A program made the translations under genes and the position numbers. The notes beneath the pieces were generated by a model. It searched no databases and was not told where the DNA came from. It saw only the letters and a program-made list of their open reading frames with translations. A DNA stretch of 64,000 nucleotides. Source: Mugil cephalus (lineage: Eukaryota; Chordata; Actinopteri; Mugiliformes; Mugilidae). Location: the NCBI RefSeq assembly GCF_022458985.1, contig NC_061786.1:18482974-18546973 (forward strand). Direction: 5' to 3'. Shown one piece after another: positions 26,501 to 36,769 of this stretch; position 1 is the first letter of the stretch, and each line of letters opens with the position of its first letter.

Positions 26501-29500
26501 CTCAGCCGCTCGAGAAACCTGCGCGCAGCTCACCGGGGCTCTTATGAAGCCCCCCGCGGCCTGTTTCTTCTTCACAAATGAATTCAGCATCTCATCACGC
26601 AGACCCACTTTTTCCAGCTGGATGGACACAAAGGCTTCCATCACCCTGTGGTGGCAAATGAGGTTGTTTATTAAAAAAAAAAAAGAAAAATTAAAAAAAG
26701 AGAGAGGTGCTAATCACCCCCTGTGTAGCTTGTTCTTCGAGTGGAGGCAATTACCTCTCCTTTGTGGAGGTGGGAGTGGTCCTGGAGGCTCTGGATGGTA
26801 ACGAGTTTTCATGCAGGGTTCTTGTGTCGCCTCCAGATTTGGAGTCAAACGCTGCGTCTTTAACTTGGCTCTAAAAACAAATTAAACCGAGAATTTGAAC
26901 CGTTTTTTTATGTGGAAAAAAACAAAACAAAACAAAAACAGAAATTGTGTAGCAGGAAAAGGCACTAACACACAATGCACACCGATCAGGCATAACATTA
27001 TGACCACCTTCCTATGATTGTATAGGTTTTCCTTGTGCCTCCAAAACAGCTGAGATCTTCAGAGAATGGACATGGACCTTCTGAGTGTGTGCTGCGGTGT
27101 CTGGTAACAGGATAGTGTGAGTGTTGAGGGGGAGGGGCCTCTGTGGATCATCCCACAGATACTTGATCAGTTTGGGATCTAGTGAATCTGGAGGCCAGAA
27201 TTTGTGTGTGTGTGCCCAGGTTCCGACAGTTTCCCAGCAGGACACTGAATCGTTCGCTTGCGTAAATACAAACCTCGGCCGAAGCTGCCCAGTGACAGAT
27301 ACTAGCGAGCTTCACCGCACTCATCAAGGCGTTCTTCTGTGTAACCTGACAGGCCAGAGTCACCTGCAGGTTCTCCACGCTCTGCTCGTTCATAAGCTAC
27401 GAGGAGACAACAAAAGAATAACTTAAGTAACTGATGGACCCTCGTGTTTTGTCTTTTATTTAGTAACTGTGTTTCATGTCATCATACGTGAGTAACTGTC
27501 TCCGCCGAGTTGAAGCTAAACCTCCCGATCTGGTTCTCATCCAGTTCGTGGATGCTCAGAGGAAGGTGGGACGGGGTGAACCTGCAGCAGACGATGCACT
27601 TTCAAACACAGGTATCACAGGAAAGCAGAAATAAAACAGTGCATCCAAAGAAACATGCACGTGGTATGTCTGCTTTGCTGTAAAACCTCCAGTCTGGCTG
27701 TAATATGTCTGCAGCTAGTTAAATATGGGACACGTGTTTTAACCTGTCCACGGAACTGTCGTCCTCCAGTGTGGATGTGATGAAAACAGGCCTCTGCAGG
27801 ACTCGGTCCTTCTGTTCGGCCGCCTCAAACTGCAGCGGCCTCAGGTAGAGGTGGGACTCACCGAAGCCGAGCTCTGAGGCCACATTTCTGTACAACCTGT
27901 GCATTAAGTTTTCAGAATAAAATAAGATAAAATGTTATTTAAAAATGTCTTATTGGGTCATGCGTTAAACCGAATCTGGTACAAAGCTCTCTGTAAATAG
28001 TGTCTCTGTGGCCGTGACTGTTGCACTAACTGTGCCAGATGTGCCGTCTCTGAGGCTGATTCCAGCAGACGATGGCGGACGGTGACGAGCTCCAGCAGCC
28101 TGGAGAAAGCTTCCACGGCGTGCAGCTGTTTCTCCTGCGCCTGCTCCACGTCCCGCTCCTCTGCAGACTTCACCAGCGACAGGCCGACCTTCTGCACCAA
28201 AACCGGATCCTCGAAAAACACGCCTGAGAACAACTGACAGCCAAATAAAATGTTTATGTTTCTGGGCATCACGTCAAAAGACTCTGACGGAGGACGAATA
28301 AATCTTACATCTCTCTGTATCTGAGAGCTGTAGGAGGCTCCGGGTGAAGCCAGGTTGTTCCAGCTCTGCAGGGCCCGGCGCAAGAGCGTCTGCTGCAGGC
28401 CGAGGTCGTCGGCAACGCTCGTAGCTCGGTGCAGCTGACGGAGCTCAGCGTGAGCCTGAACTAAGCCCTCGTAGACTGCAGAGGCCAGACAAAGAGACGA
28501 GTGAACCTCCAGCAGGAATATGTTCATCAGGGCAGGGCTGCAAAACAAACAGAACCCAAGGAGGGGGAGACATAGAAGCATTAACGGTGCTGAATAATGA
28601 AACTCTGCAGGGCAACGGCTCCTCATCACCTGCATTTATTTACCTGCTGCCTCCCAGAGACACCGGGTGTTTGGGAACGTAGTTCGGTAGAAGGCCGTAG
28701 TCGGGAAAGGAGGGTTTGCGGCCGTCTCCCCAGATGCGCTCAAGGTACTGACGCTGCCTCTTTATCTGAGACCAAAGACACAATTAGTCATGAAGAAAAA
28801 TTAGCTGACACCATTTATTACGTTCAAACAAGGGCATAAGCACAACTAATAATTAGTTATTGATTAAATGTTATAGTTAAAATATGCTACGTTTACCTAG
28901 CATCCTGCAAATCTGCAAATATGTCACATTACTGTATAATCAATTGAACAATTAATGCACATTTGTGGTATTTTGTCGTCACCTGATTGTCCAGAACGTC
29001 TCGGATCAGCTGCTGGTGGCTCTGAAGGCAGCCGGTCTCGGCCCTGTAGACCTGCACAAAGTAATCCTGCTCCAGGTCCAGCTGTGGCCTCCTGTGCATT
29101 ATGTCAGTGATAACTCGGGCCAGTGCGAACCTCTCCTCGGTGCCAGCTGCATGCTGGTAGGCCTCATAGTAACAGTTCAAGAGCTGCAGGAGAAGACGAA
29201 TGAATGCATGCACTTTGGTTTATCTGGAATACTGTGTCCAGTAAGAAGTGAGTGATCATAGGAAGTAATAATCTGTCTCTCTTACCTCCACTTTACTCTC
29301 CAGAAACTCAGTCTCACACGTCCACAGGTCGAGGAGAACGCCGACCCGGTCCACGTCCGTCCCGGCCCAGGAGTCCACGTCCGCCGCCTCGGTCTTCCCG
29401 TTTAGTTTAATCCTGCTTCTGTGGATGAAGTGCGAGCCGACGAGGAGAAGCTCGTCCCTCAGCTCCTGCAGGTCCCTCAGAGCAGCTTCGTACATGATGA

Positions 29501-32500
29501 AAAAGCCCCTCTGGTCCTGAGTGTGGATGAAACGCTGCTCTGAGCAGCTGTAGAAATCGTGAAGATTCTCAACCTCTGCGAATTCCATGAACTCCGAGCA
29601 GCGGACCTGGAATATAAAGAAGGTATGAGAACGCCATCAGCGGCATCTGAGTTTTCTCAAAGATGTTTCATCGCTCATTCAAGTGGTTTCTTCAGTTCTG
29701 AGTCTAAGCAATCCACAACTGTGGATTTTGGACCTCCGGTATCTAGACTTTCCTTCATATTGGGCCTGTGCAACAAGACATTAAAACATAAGGCGAGACA
29801 CTACAGGTGAATAGGGTAAAAATTTTAACTAATAGATATCACCATGAAACTTCTCCGGTTGATTACTCAGATGAATATAATATTTCTTTGAATTACAAGT
29901 TTTCTGTGAATTTAAATATGCAAATGAGGAGTTATCTACTTAAATATGTGCTATTTTGCATAGAATTTCAGGACAAAACTGAATAATGGCAAAAGTGAGG
30001 TTCGAAATTCTTGTTTCATTTTGTTAACATATTAGACTTCCAGGTATTTGGTCTTTTTATCACTTCATAAAACACAAAATACCATCAACAGGCCATGTTT
30101 TTAGGAGTAAAATGTTATATAAATTAGGCTCTGAACGGTATATATGTAAAATCCCATCCGTAAATACCTGCAGAATGTAGTTAGGAATAAATTTAGGAGT
30201 AAATTAGAGGCACAACACACACAGAGTGAAGGGAAATAAACACCTAAATGTGCATTTTGAATGCTTTTTTTAAAACTAGTTTGATAGAAGACATGTTCAT
30301 GAAGCAATATAGAAAAAGTGTTTTTCCTGCAGTGTCTCGCCTCAAAACAGACACTGTCTGGATTCCTATAAATAAACCCAACAGTCATCAGTTCATTTTG
30401 AATGGCTGGTTTGAGCTATGATTCACTCACACCTGGTTTTACCTTATAGTCGACGGGGGTGTTGTGGACGCACTGGAGCGAGCCGAGACCCCCCGCCTCC
30501 CCTCGTCCTCCTCTGGCTGCGTTCATCCATCCCGTCTCTTCCGCCGTGCTGCACAGCCCCCGGTCCTCCTCCTGCTGCAGCCCCGCCAGGTCAAAGGTCA
30601 AAGTCCTCTCCACGGAGCGCAGGTAGTTCAGCATCCCCAGGCAGACACGCTGTGGAAATAGTCAGCAACAGAAAGATCGGTCTGCATCCGATTATTTGAC
30701 ATTTGTGGCAAATCATCATCCAGAGTTGACAGACTGGATGCCTCACCTGGAGATCTCTGAGTTTCAGATGCCGCAGAAAAATCAGGGACATGTAAGCTCC
30801 TCTGGTTATAGATGGATCTGAGGCGACTTCCTCTAAACTGTCGTCCAGACCCAGAATCTGCAGACTGTCCTCCAAAGAGTATCCACTTTTTTATATATAT
30901 ATATATTGGAGGCAAAGACAAAGACAGTTGATGTTTTATGAGTTAGTCTTATAAATATGTTTTTAAATTTAATTATTGCTAATGTTGCATCGTGATCAAG
31001 AAGCCGACAAAGACTGACAATGATTTTAAAGATGGCTCAGTTAGACACACTTGGACACAACATGACTCCACTTATCGTCCCATGTTGTTGTGTGTGTGAA
31101 TGTGTGTAATCAAATGTTTGCGTCAGAGAGGCAGAAACCAAACCTTGCATTAGTCAAGCTTGATGTTTGTCTCTTCAACCTCTCGTTGTCGCTCCCTCTG
31201 GACCTGGACTGGTGTGTTTCCTGCAAAGACAAAACAACACTTTTATTAGACTGGAATGATTTAAGAAGCTTTACTTTTTTTTAAAAAAGAAATCTTGGCG
31301 AAAACTGGACGATACCTTACCTGATTGATGCTGGTAGCTTTGTAAAGGCTCATCCAGACCTCAGAGATCTGTTGCATCCTGCTGCAGTGTGAGGTGGATG
31401 AGGACGGCTGTGAGTCGCCAACGTGAGCGGCGTGTTGTTTCAGAGCTGCAGCCACTTGGAGCAGATCAGGAACCTGGGCAGAAACACAAAGATGGTATCA
31501 TTAGGAGCGTGCATCTGCCAAAGAAGAGGCTAATAGTGAAAAGGATCCCCAGCAAAGTGCCTTATTGCACTCTCTTATGATCAGAAATATGCATTACTGC
31601 AAGACTACAAGACTTTAAAAGTGTTTTCAACGACTGGAGCTGTCTGATGAATTATTATATTCTCCTATTTTTCCAGTTAAAGAAAATATATAGGCTACAA
31701 ACAAAGTAAACCTTGATGTTTGCCCCTATTTTTATTTTTATCAAAATCTGCATTTAAAGAACATTCACCTGTTTGGTTTTCTCTCTTAAGGGTTGATCAG
31801 CAAAAAATGTGCAGCATATGAGCTAAATTTAATTATCAGTCATTAATTAGCGTGAAAAGAAACATTTAAGGAGACGTGACACAGATTCAGAGGCCTCGTT
31901 ACCTGAAGAAACCTGCAGTGCATCTTCAGCAGCTCATCAACCTCTTTCTTTTCTTTCAGCTTAGTGATGAGCTTCTGTCGCCACGGATCCCGTCTGGGTT
32001 TCACCTACAGGACAGATTCATCCGAGTGATAATATCTACTGTCCTCCGATCACCCAAAAGGTGCTTGCAAATGGTGTGTGTTTTGGACATTGGATTTTCC
32101 GTTCAGAAAAAAAAGGACATTAACAAAAAAAAAAAATAAATGAAAAAAAATTAAAATCCAAAAACTAAAAATAAAATATATTTTCTTTATCAGTGTCGAG
32201 AATGGATAAACACATTTTTAAAAATTGGTCGATTTTCATTTTGTGCTTCTAAAAACAAAAAATAAATAAACCTGGTAGAAGACAGAAACAAAACCGGAAG
32301 TTGTCGTTTTCAACGTAAGAGGACGTACGAGGAAGGCGCTGTGTGACAGAAGTTGATGCACATGGATCAGTACGATCTGTTTTTAAAACAATAAACGAGT
32401 CTCGGTGAAGAGGACATGACTGCAGAAAAACTAAGCCGCATATTTCAGGTCAAAAGTAAAAATAACTACATATAATCAGGGAATAGTTAGCTACTAGCTA

Positions 32501-35500
32501 ACATTACTCTTATGTGCATGCAGAGATTTCTGCAGATGACAAGCGTTGTTTTGTCATGTCAAAAAATCACGTCAGAATAAGGTCCAAAGACATTTTAGCC
32601 TGCGCTCGGGAAACCACAAAGAAGTCATGTATTTGACATCAACACAGTACCGTCCTCATACGTGCTCTTACTTTGAAAAGGCAACTTCCGGTTGCAAAAT
32701 ATGAAAAAACTTGCGTTTTTGTTTTGTTTCTGTCTTCTAACGATTTTATTTTTTGTTTTTAAACGCAGAAAATGAAAATCAAAAATGTTTATCTCTTTTC
32801 GACTGCGATAAAGAAAAACGCCTTGAATCTCAATTTTAATTTTTGAATTTTAAGATTTTTATTTTTTATTTTTTTTACAATTTTACTTTTATTTACTCCC
32901 ACCTGGATAAAGGGAATCCAGTTCGCCTCCTTCTTCACAGCCATGTTCGCACTGTTCCTCCCCCACTGGCCATCTTTGACGTCTGTGCCGTCATACTGAG
33001 GAAACGTTTTCATCTGCTCCTGTTGTCTGAAGATGGTTCTGAACTCTTTCCAAACCTGCTCGGACAGCAGCACAAATTCAGGCTGGATGCACACAAGACA
33101 CTGCACTGGCTTGTGCTTCTGTTTTGTGCCACTGATTGAACAAATCACCATGCTGAACAGCTCCGTCTCGTCTGCAGCAGTCCTCAGTTGTTCAGTGTCA
33201 CATGACAAGTGGAAGTAGGCGATCAAGGCCTTAATCTCAGGTAGAAACTGCTGCAAGTGGACGGTGTGCAGAGGAACAGCCAGTCCTGAAATACATAGGA
33301 ATTCAGATCCTTTTTACTGTCATGCATTAGTCTTTTCTCAGTGATTCTATTGTTATAGTTTAGTGAAAATAAAATGTTTGTCTGAGAAAGATCCTACAGA
33401 TGGACATTTTACACAGAACTTATTATTCTACAACCGTAGTGTGCAGACTTGTCTCTTGTCTCTTATTTTGTCTTTTTGGTTCGGCACTTGCAAAAACTTA
33501 TATTTAATCATCTCCGATTTCACAACAACATCTGGCACAAGTGAACTTAGAAGCTCAAACTGTGGTTCGATGAAGATCTTCAGTCACCTCTTCTTATTTT
33601 GGACATCCTTAAAACGTAATTTACACATCTGAAGTCCAGAAAGCTGCCAGTTTGACGCTCACCATCAACATGTTGAGTCTCATGTAAAGTTTCCTGAGGA
33701 ACCTTTGGTTGTGGCTCTTTATTTTTTCTTTCACATGCTGGTATGTAGTGCAGGACCTGTAGAAGAACAGTCTCAAATGACACAGGAACAACTCAAACTA
33801 AGAAACATACAGTATATTGGAAAAACGTCTCTTTTTTTACCGTGAGGAAGTTGTGAATGGTCTGGACAGAGTGCAGATGGCAGATCAGCCACTTCAAGTA
33901 AATGACCACATCGTCCTGTGTGAGCAGGCTGGCAGGGTTTCCTCGGCCGGTGAGGATCGTCTCTCTGCTCGCTGAGAGCCGGCGAGCTCTCTGAACGGTG
34001 TCCTCGTACTCAAGAGCCAAGTACGACACCTGATCCTGAAAAAATAAAACCAATCAGCTGGAAAGCCAAACGGGGAAAGGGAATAAAAGGGTCGTCATTT
34101 TTTTATCGGTGTTTCTTAAGTTTCCTTCTATCTCCTCCGTTACTTTAAAAAGCTTCGAGTCTTAAATTATGCTCATAAGTTCACACATCTGCATAAGATC
34201 TACAGAGAGATTCTCTTTGCTTTGTTTGCCTTTTAATATTTTTATGACACAGCTCTAACATTTATTTCTCTATTCTGAACTGACATTATTTTAAATTTAA
34301 ATCTAATCACATGGATCCGGAACACAAATGTCTGTGTGAAGCAGAAGTGAAGCAAAATTTTCTAGAAAATGGTTGAAAAACACTGATGACTCATGCTGCA
34401 CTTGGGGGCGTGTACTAATTTCGCATCCAGTGAAACACTTGTGTGGAAAAGAATACATGACGTGCTGTTGGTAAAGCCAGGGCGATCCCAGAATGATGTC
34501 GTATGTATTGTTACGCTCAGGCTCAGGTTATGCTGATGCAGGTATCGTAACCTTATAATGAGGGTAAAGCTTCTCGATGACGCTGGTGTGGCGGCAAAAT
34601 CTCCTCCATCGCAGCATGAGCTGATGTTTGATCTGAGCCAGGTGAAAGGATCTGTCCGTGTAGAACTGCAGGAAAGAAGATACATCATTCCCCAGTCTCC
34701 CCCGCCTCTTCCAAAGTCTTTTTTCATTATTTATTTATTCTATTTTATTTTTTGAAAACTCATCTTTGTCTGAGTGTCTGTCCTCACCTGGTGCAGCAGA
34801 AGAGGCAGACTGTCAGGAGTGTACTCCAAACTCAAGCAGCTCTCCAGCTCCCTCTGCATGACGTCAGCCTGGGACTGAACCGGAAAAGCTCCGGCCACCT
34901 GAAACCAGGAGAAGAAGGAAAACCCTAAAACAGCTAAACCCAGTTTGAGACCTCGTGTAACATTATATCACGTGATCCAGACGTCTGAGAGATTCTAATC
35001 TAGAAATGTGCACGCCAACGTCCTGTAGAAAGATTTCCGACTCACTTGCAGTCCTCTCCTCAGTGCATGTTCCCTCTCCACACGAAAGAAGGAAACGTCT
35101 CTGGGAGGTGCAACAGAACTGAAACATAAAACAACATTTAGAGGAAATAATAAGTCTTCTTTTTTAAATACAAAGTTGAAAATTTGCCGCTATTTCTTTG
35201 TTTTTCTTTTGTTTTCGAAACCTCTTTGGAGCAAAACAGATCGCACTTTTATTAATAATATGCTGAGGTAAAAGAAGATGCGCAAGGATAATTAGGATGT
35301 TCATCAGGCAACTCACAGATTTATTTTTATATGTAGAAAACCTCCCTGCTCGTGTCACTTTTGCACAAATTAAGGTGTAAATGAGGAAAGTAAATGAGCA
35401 GAAACATTCTAAAAAATACAATTGCGAAGCCTGATCCAAAGATTGCATTGTTTTATCTACAAAATTATATGTACAAAAAAAAGAAGAAGAAGAAGAAGAA

Positions 35501-36184
35501 AAAGTGCTTTAACCCTTCGATAAAAGAAAATATTAGAAACTCCATCTTAGATATTACAGAAATATTCCTTTTACTGGCCAGAAGATAAAGTTTTGGTATT
35601 TTTTCCAGGTTTCTTGGTGTAGTAACCAACCAAACGGTCAGAGATTCGATGAGTTGTTATTGTGGATGGATGTGCATGCATTAGGATATGTATCTTCCTT
35701 CTATCAATATGGAAGCAAATGGAAGATCTGGGTGAATATTTTCATACATGCAGAATATGTTCAGCTTAAAATGTGTCTGACTTCCCTATGTGCTTGCTGC
35801 ATAGTCCTCAAAACACTTGCAAAACAAATGTTTGGCTTTATATATCGTAAACTTAGACTTAAGGTGAGCCACTGAGTCTACCGTTCATGTTTATGTTCTT
35901 TCTGCAACATGAAGTTTACATATTAAAGTGAAATACGTTCACCTGTCTGGATTTCTTGTCAATTTCACACTAAAATTACAAAACACTAAATACATTTCCA
36001 AGTGTTTCAGACACGGACTGACGACAGATTAACTGAGATCACACCTGTAAGAGCTGGAGGTCCCTGCTCCCGCTGGAAATCCACGCTCTTCAGTTTCTGC
36101 TCTGAGTGCCGCCAGCTGACGTGACAGCTCTGCCTCCATCTGCTTCACTTTGACGGAGGAGGAAGCTCGATACACGTTACACAT
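13789..36184 (-). CDS. ccdc162: Coiled-coil domain-containing protein 162 (CCDC162-like)
   Basis: Large coiled-coil protein of unknown biochemical role; human CCDC162P is annotated as a pseudogene at 6q21. Minus-strand exons: 36045-36184, 35046-35118, 34788-34898, 34552-34665, 33841-34035, 33663-33756, 32903-33285, 31903-32004, 31321-31473, 31144-31220, 30747-30861 (edge uncertain), 30443-30649, 29286-29606, 28983-29183, 28644-28765, 28309-28537, 27971-28233, 27744-27896, 27488-27581, 27274-27396, 26755-26870, 26534-26645, 26328-26441, 26129-26274, 24700-24817, 24031-24208, 23218-23356, 22870-23023, 22665-22760, 22077-22241, 21698-21924, 21224-21362, 21017-21137, 20802-20935, 19842-19991, 18712-18879, 18331-18483, 18098-18232, 17089-17241, 15588-15797, 14339-14459, 14161-14223, 13789-13973. 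They total 6567 bases (2188 aa) with every phase consistent and no internal stop. The region around residues 240-370 (QFLPEIKALIAYFHL, NWIPFIQ) fits the DUF4549 domain I recall for this family. The last 400 residues are coiled coil, with a Gln run near the C-terminus. The name rests on architecture and synteny. Confidence 0.88.
14741..15422 (+). repeat. Interspersed repeat A, copy 1
   Basis: It is flanked by aacctcctga at the left and its complement tcaggaggtt at the right. The left end carries gtcctcatatggggac and the right end tactacttcctgttcaaag. An inverted, diverged copy is at 62459-63012. It lies in a ccdc162 intron. Confidence 0.65.
15798..17088 (-). other. ccdc162 intron, 1.3 kb
   Basis: Intron between the exons at 17089-17241 and 15588-15797. 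It is AT-rich with A runs near 16161 and 16219. I see no gene or recognisable repeat in it. Confidence 0.4.
17395..17850. repeat. AT-rich degenerate tandem repeat
   Basis: About five imperfect units of roughly 85-110 bases, each with a variant of tatttatttaaccaaattgt followed by agaaagactaaa and then strings of ataaataaat. It lies in a ccdc162 intron and probably grew by slippage and unequal exchange. Confidence 0.7.
18880..19200 (-). promoter_or_regulatory. ccdc162: Internal promoter and alternative first exon of ccdc162
   Basis: On the minus strand an ATG in good context (aaacATGgcg, 18943-18945) opens 22 codons, beginning MATSWSFIPDDDENV. These read straight through the normal acceptor into the exon at 18712-18879, in the correct frame. 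Just upstream are an NRF1-type palindrome GCGCATGCGC (19083-19092), two ATTGG boxes (19043, 19073) and a YY1-type site (gccatcttg, 19187-19195). The short product would be about 417 aa, the coiled-coil C-terminal part only. The arrangement is seen in the sequence; use as a promoter is inferred. Confidence 0.55.
20018..20112 (-). repeat. Teleost interspersed repeat, copy 2 (family C), deleted
   Basis: It contains gtgatagactggcgacctgt and gaggataagtggttacagaa, the minus-strand form of the repeat at 5466-5715, with its middle missing. It lies in the ccdc162 intron between 19992 and 20801; the rest of that intron is plain AT-rich DNA. Confidence 0.65.
24818..26128 (-). other. ccdc162 intron, 1.3 kb
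   Basis: Intron with an A run at 25471-25488. I see no coding sequence, RNA gene or recognisable repeat family in it. Confidence 0.4.
26965..27215 (-). repeat. Terminal-inverted-repeat element B, right part, inverted
   Basis: It begins with gatcaggcataacattatga, the inverted terminus, and continues with gtgcctccaaaacagctgag, matching the right half of the copy at 63013-63485 in the opposite orientation. It lies in a ccdc162 intron. Confidence 0.7.
29607..30442 (-). other. ccdc162 intron
   Basis: AT-rich intron between the exons at 30443-30649 and 29286-29606. No other feature is seen. Confidence 0.4.
32120..32895. mobile_element. Fold-back (long inverted repeat) element
   Basis: Two arms of roughly 200 bases pair in inverted orientation: 32120-32345 and 32655-32895. 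Diagnostic matches are gaagacagaaacaaaac (left) with gttttgtttctgtcttc (right), and accggaagttg with caacttccggt. The loop is about 300 bases. It looks like a non-autonomous DNA element with long terminal inverted repeats. The right arm ends a few bases from the splice donor of the ccdc162 exon that starts at 32903. Confidence 0.7.
35119..36044 (-). other. ccdc162 intron 1
   Basis: It contains a short agaagaagaagaa run near 35480 and otherwise AT-rich sequence without visible features. Confidence 0.4.
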
Positions 36185-36769
36185 GGCCGACCCTTCTGTT
36201 CATTCACATTAATAACACCAACTGTAAAGTGCAGCTCCTTCGGTGCTGCTAAATCTCTGCCTCCGTGCTGATTTGTTGTGGCGTCTCCATGGAGATCAAC
36301 ATCCAGGCGGCCCTGGCTTCCTCTTTCATTTCCGCTCTTTCATCTGCACTCACACAGTGGCTGCATTCGAGCTGTAGAGGGCTCCAGTGTTTCACTAGAC
36401 TCGTCCTTTTGTTAGGACGATACATATGCCCTAATGTTTTAGATGTTTACCAGAGCAAATAAAATATTTGTGACCTACAAATACAGCATCTAAATGTGAA
36501 ACCATGCACAGCACATGAGTATTTGACCATGCACGGTACATGAGCATCTGAGGAGCATTTACCATGACAATCATCAGCTCCTGCACTCACAACCCTTCAT
36601 CTCAGCTGCTCCTTTCTTCTTGGATACAGTGTATGATTGGTTCTCAGCTCATGATGTGATTATCCAATAGCGACTCACCTCCTGCGCCTGCAGTCAAGTC
36701 TGCAGCTGTGCAATTCCTCCAGGTATAGGAATAATAATAATAATAATGAAAAAAAAGGTACATCAAAAG
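36185..36769 (-). promoter_or_regulatory. ccdc162: ccdc162 promoter region with an RFX-like site
   Basis: Only about 0.6 kb separates the ccdc162 ATG (36184) from the probable end of foxo3. It contains gtctccatggagatcaac (36283-36300), a near-palindrome close to the X-box bound by RFX factors, which control cilium genes. An ATTGG box stands near 36637. Confidence 0.4.
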
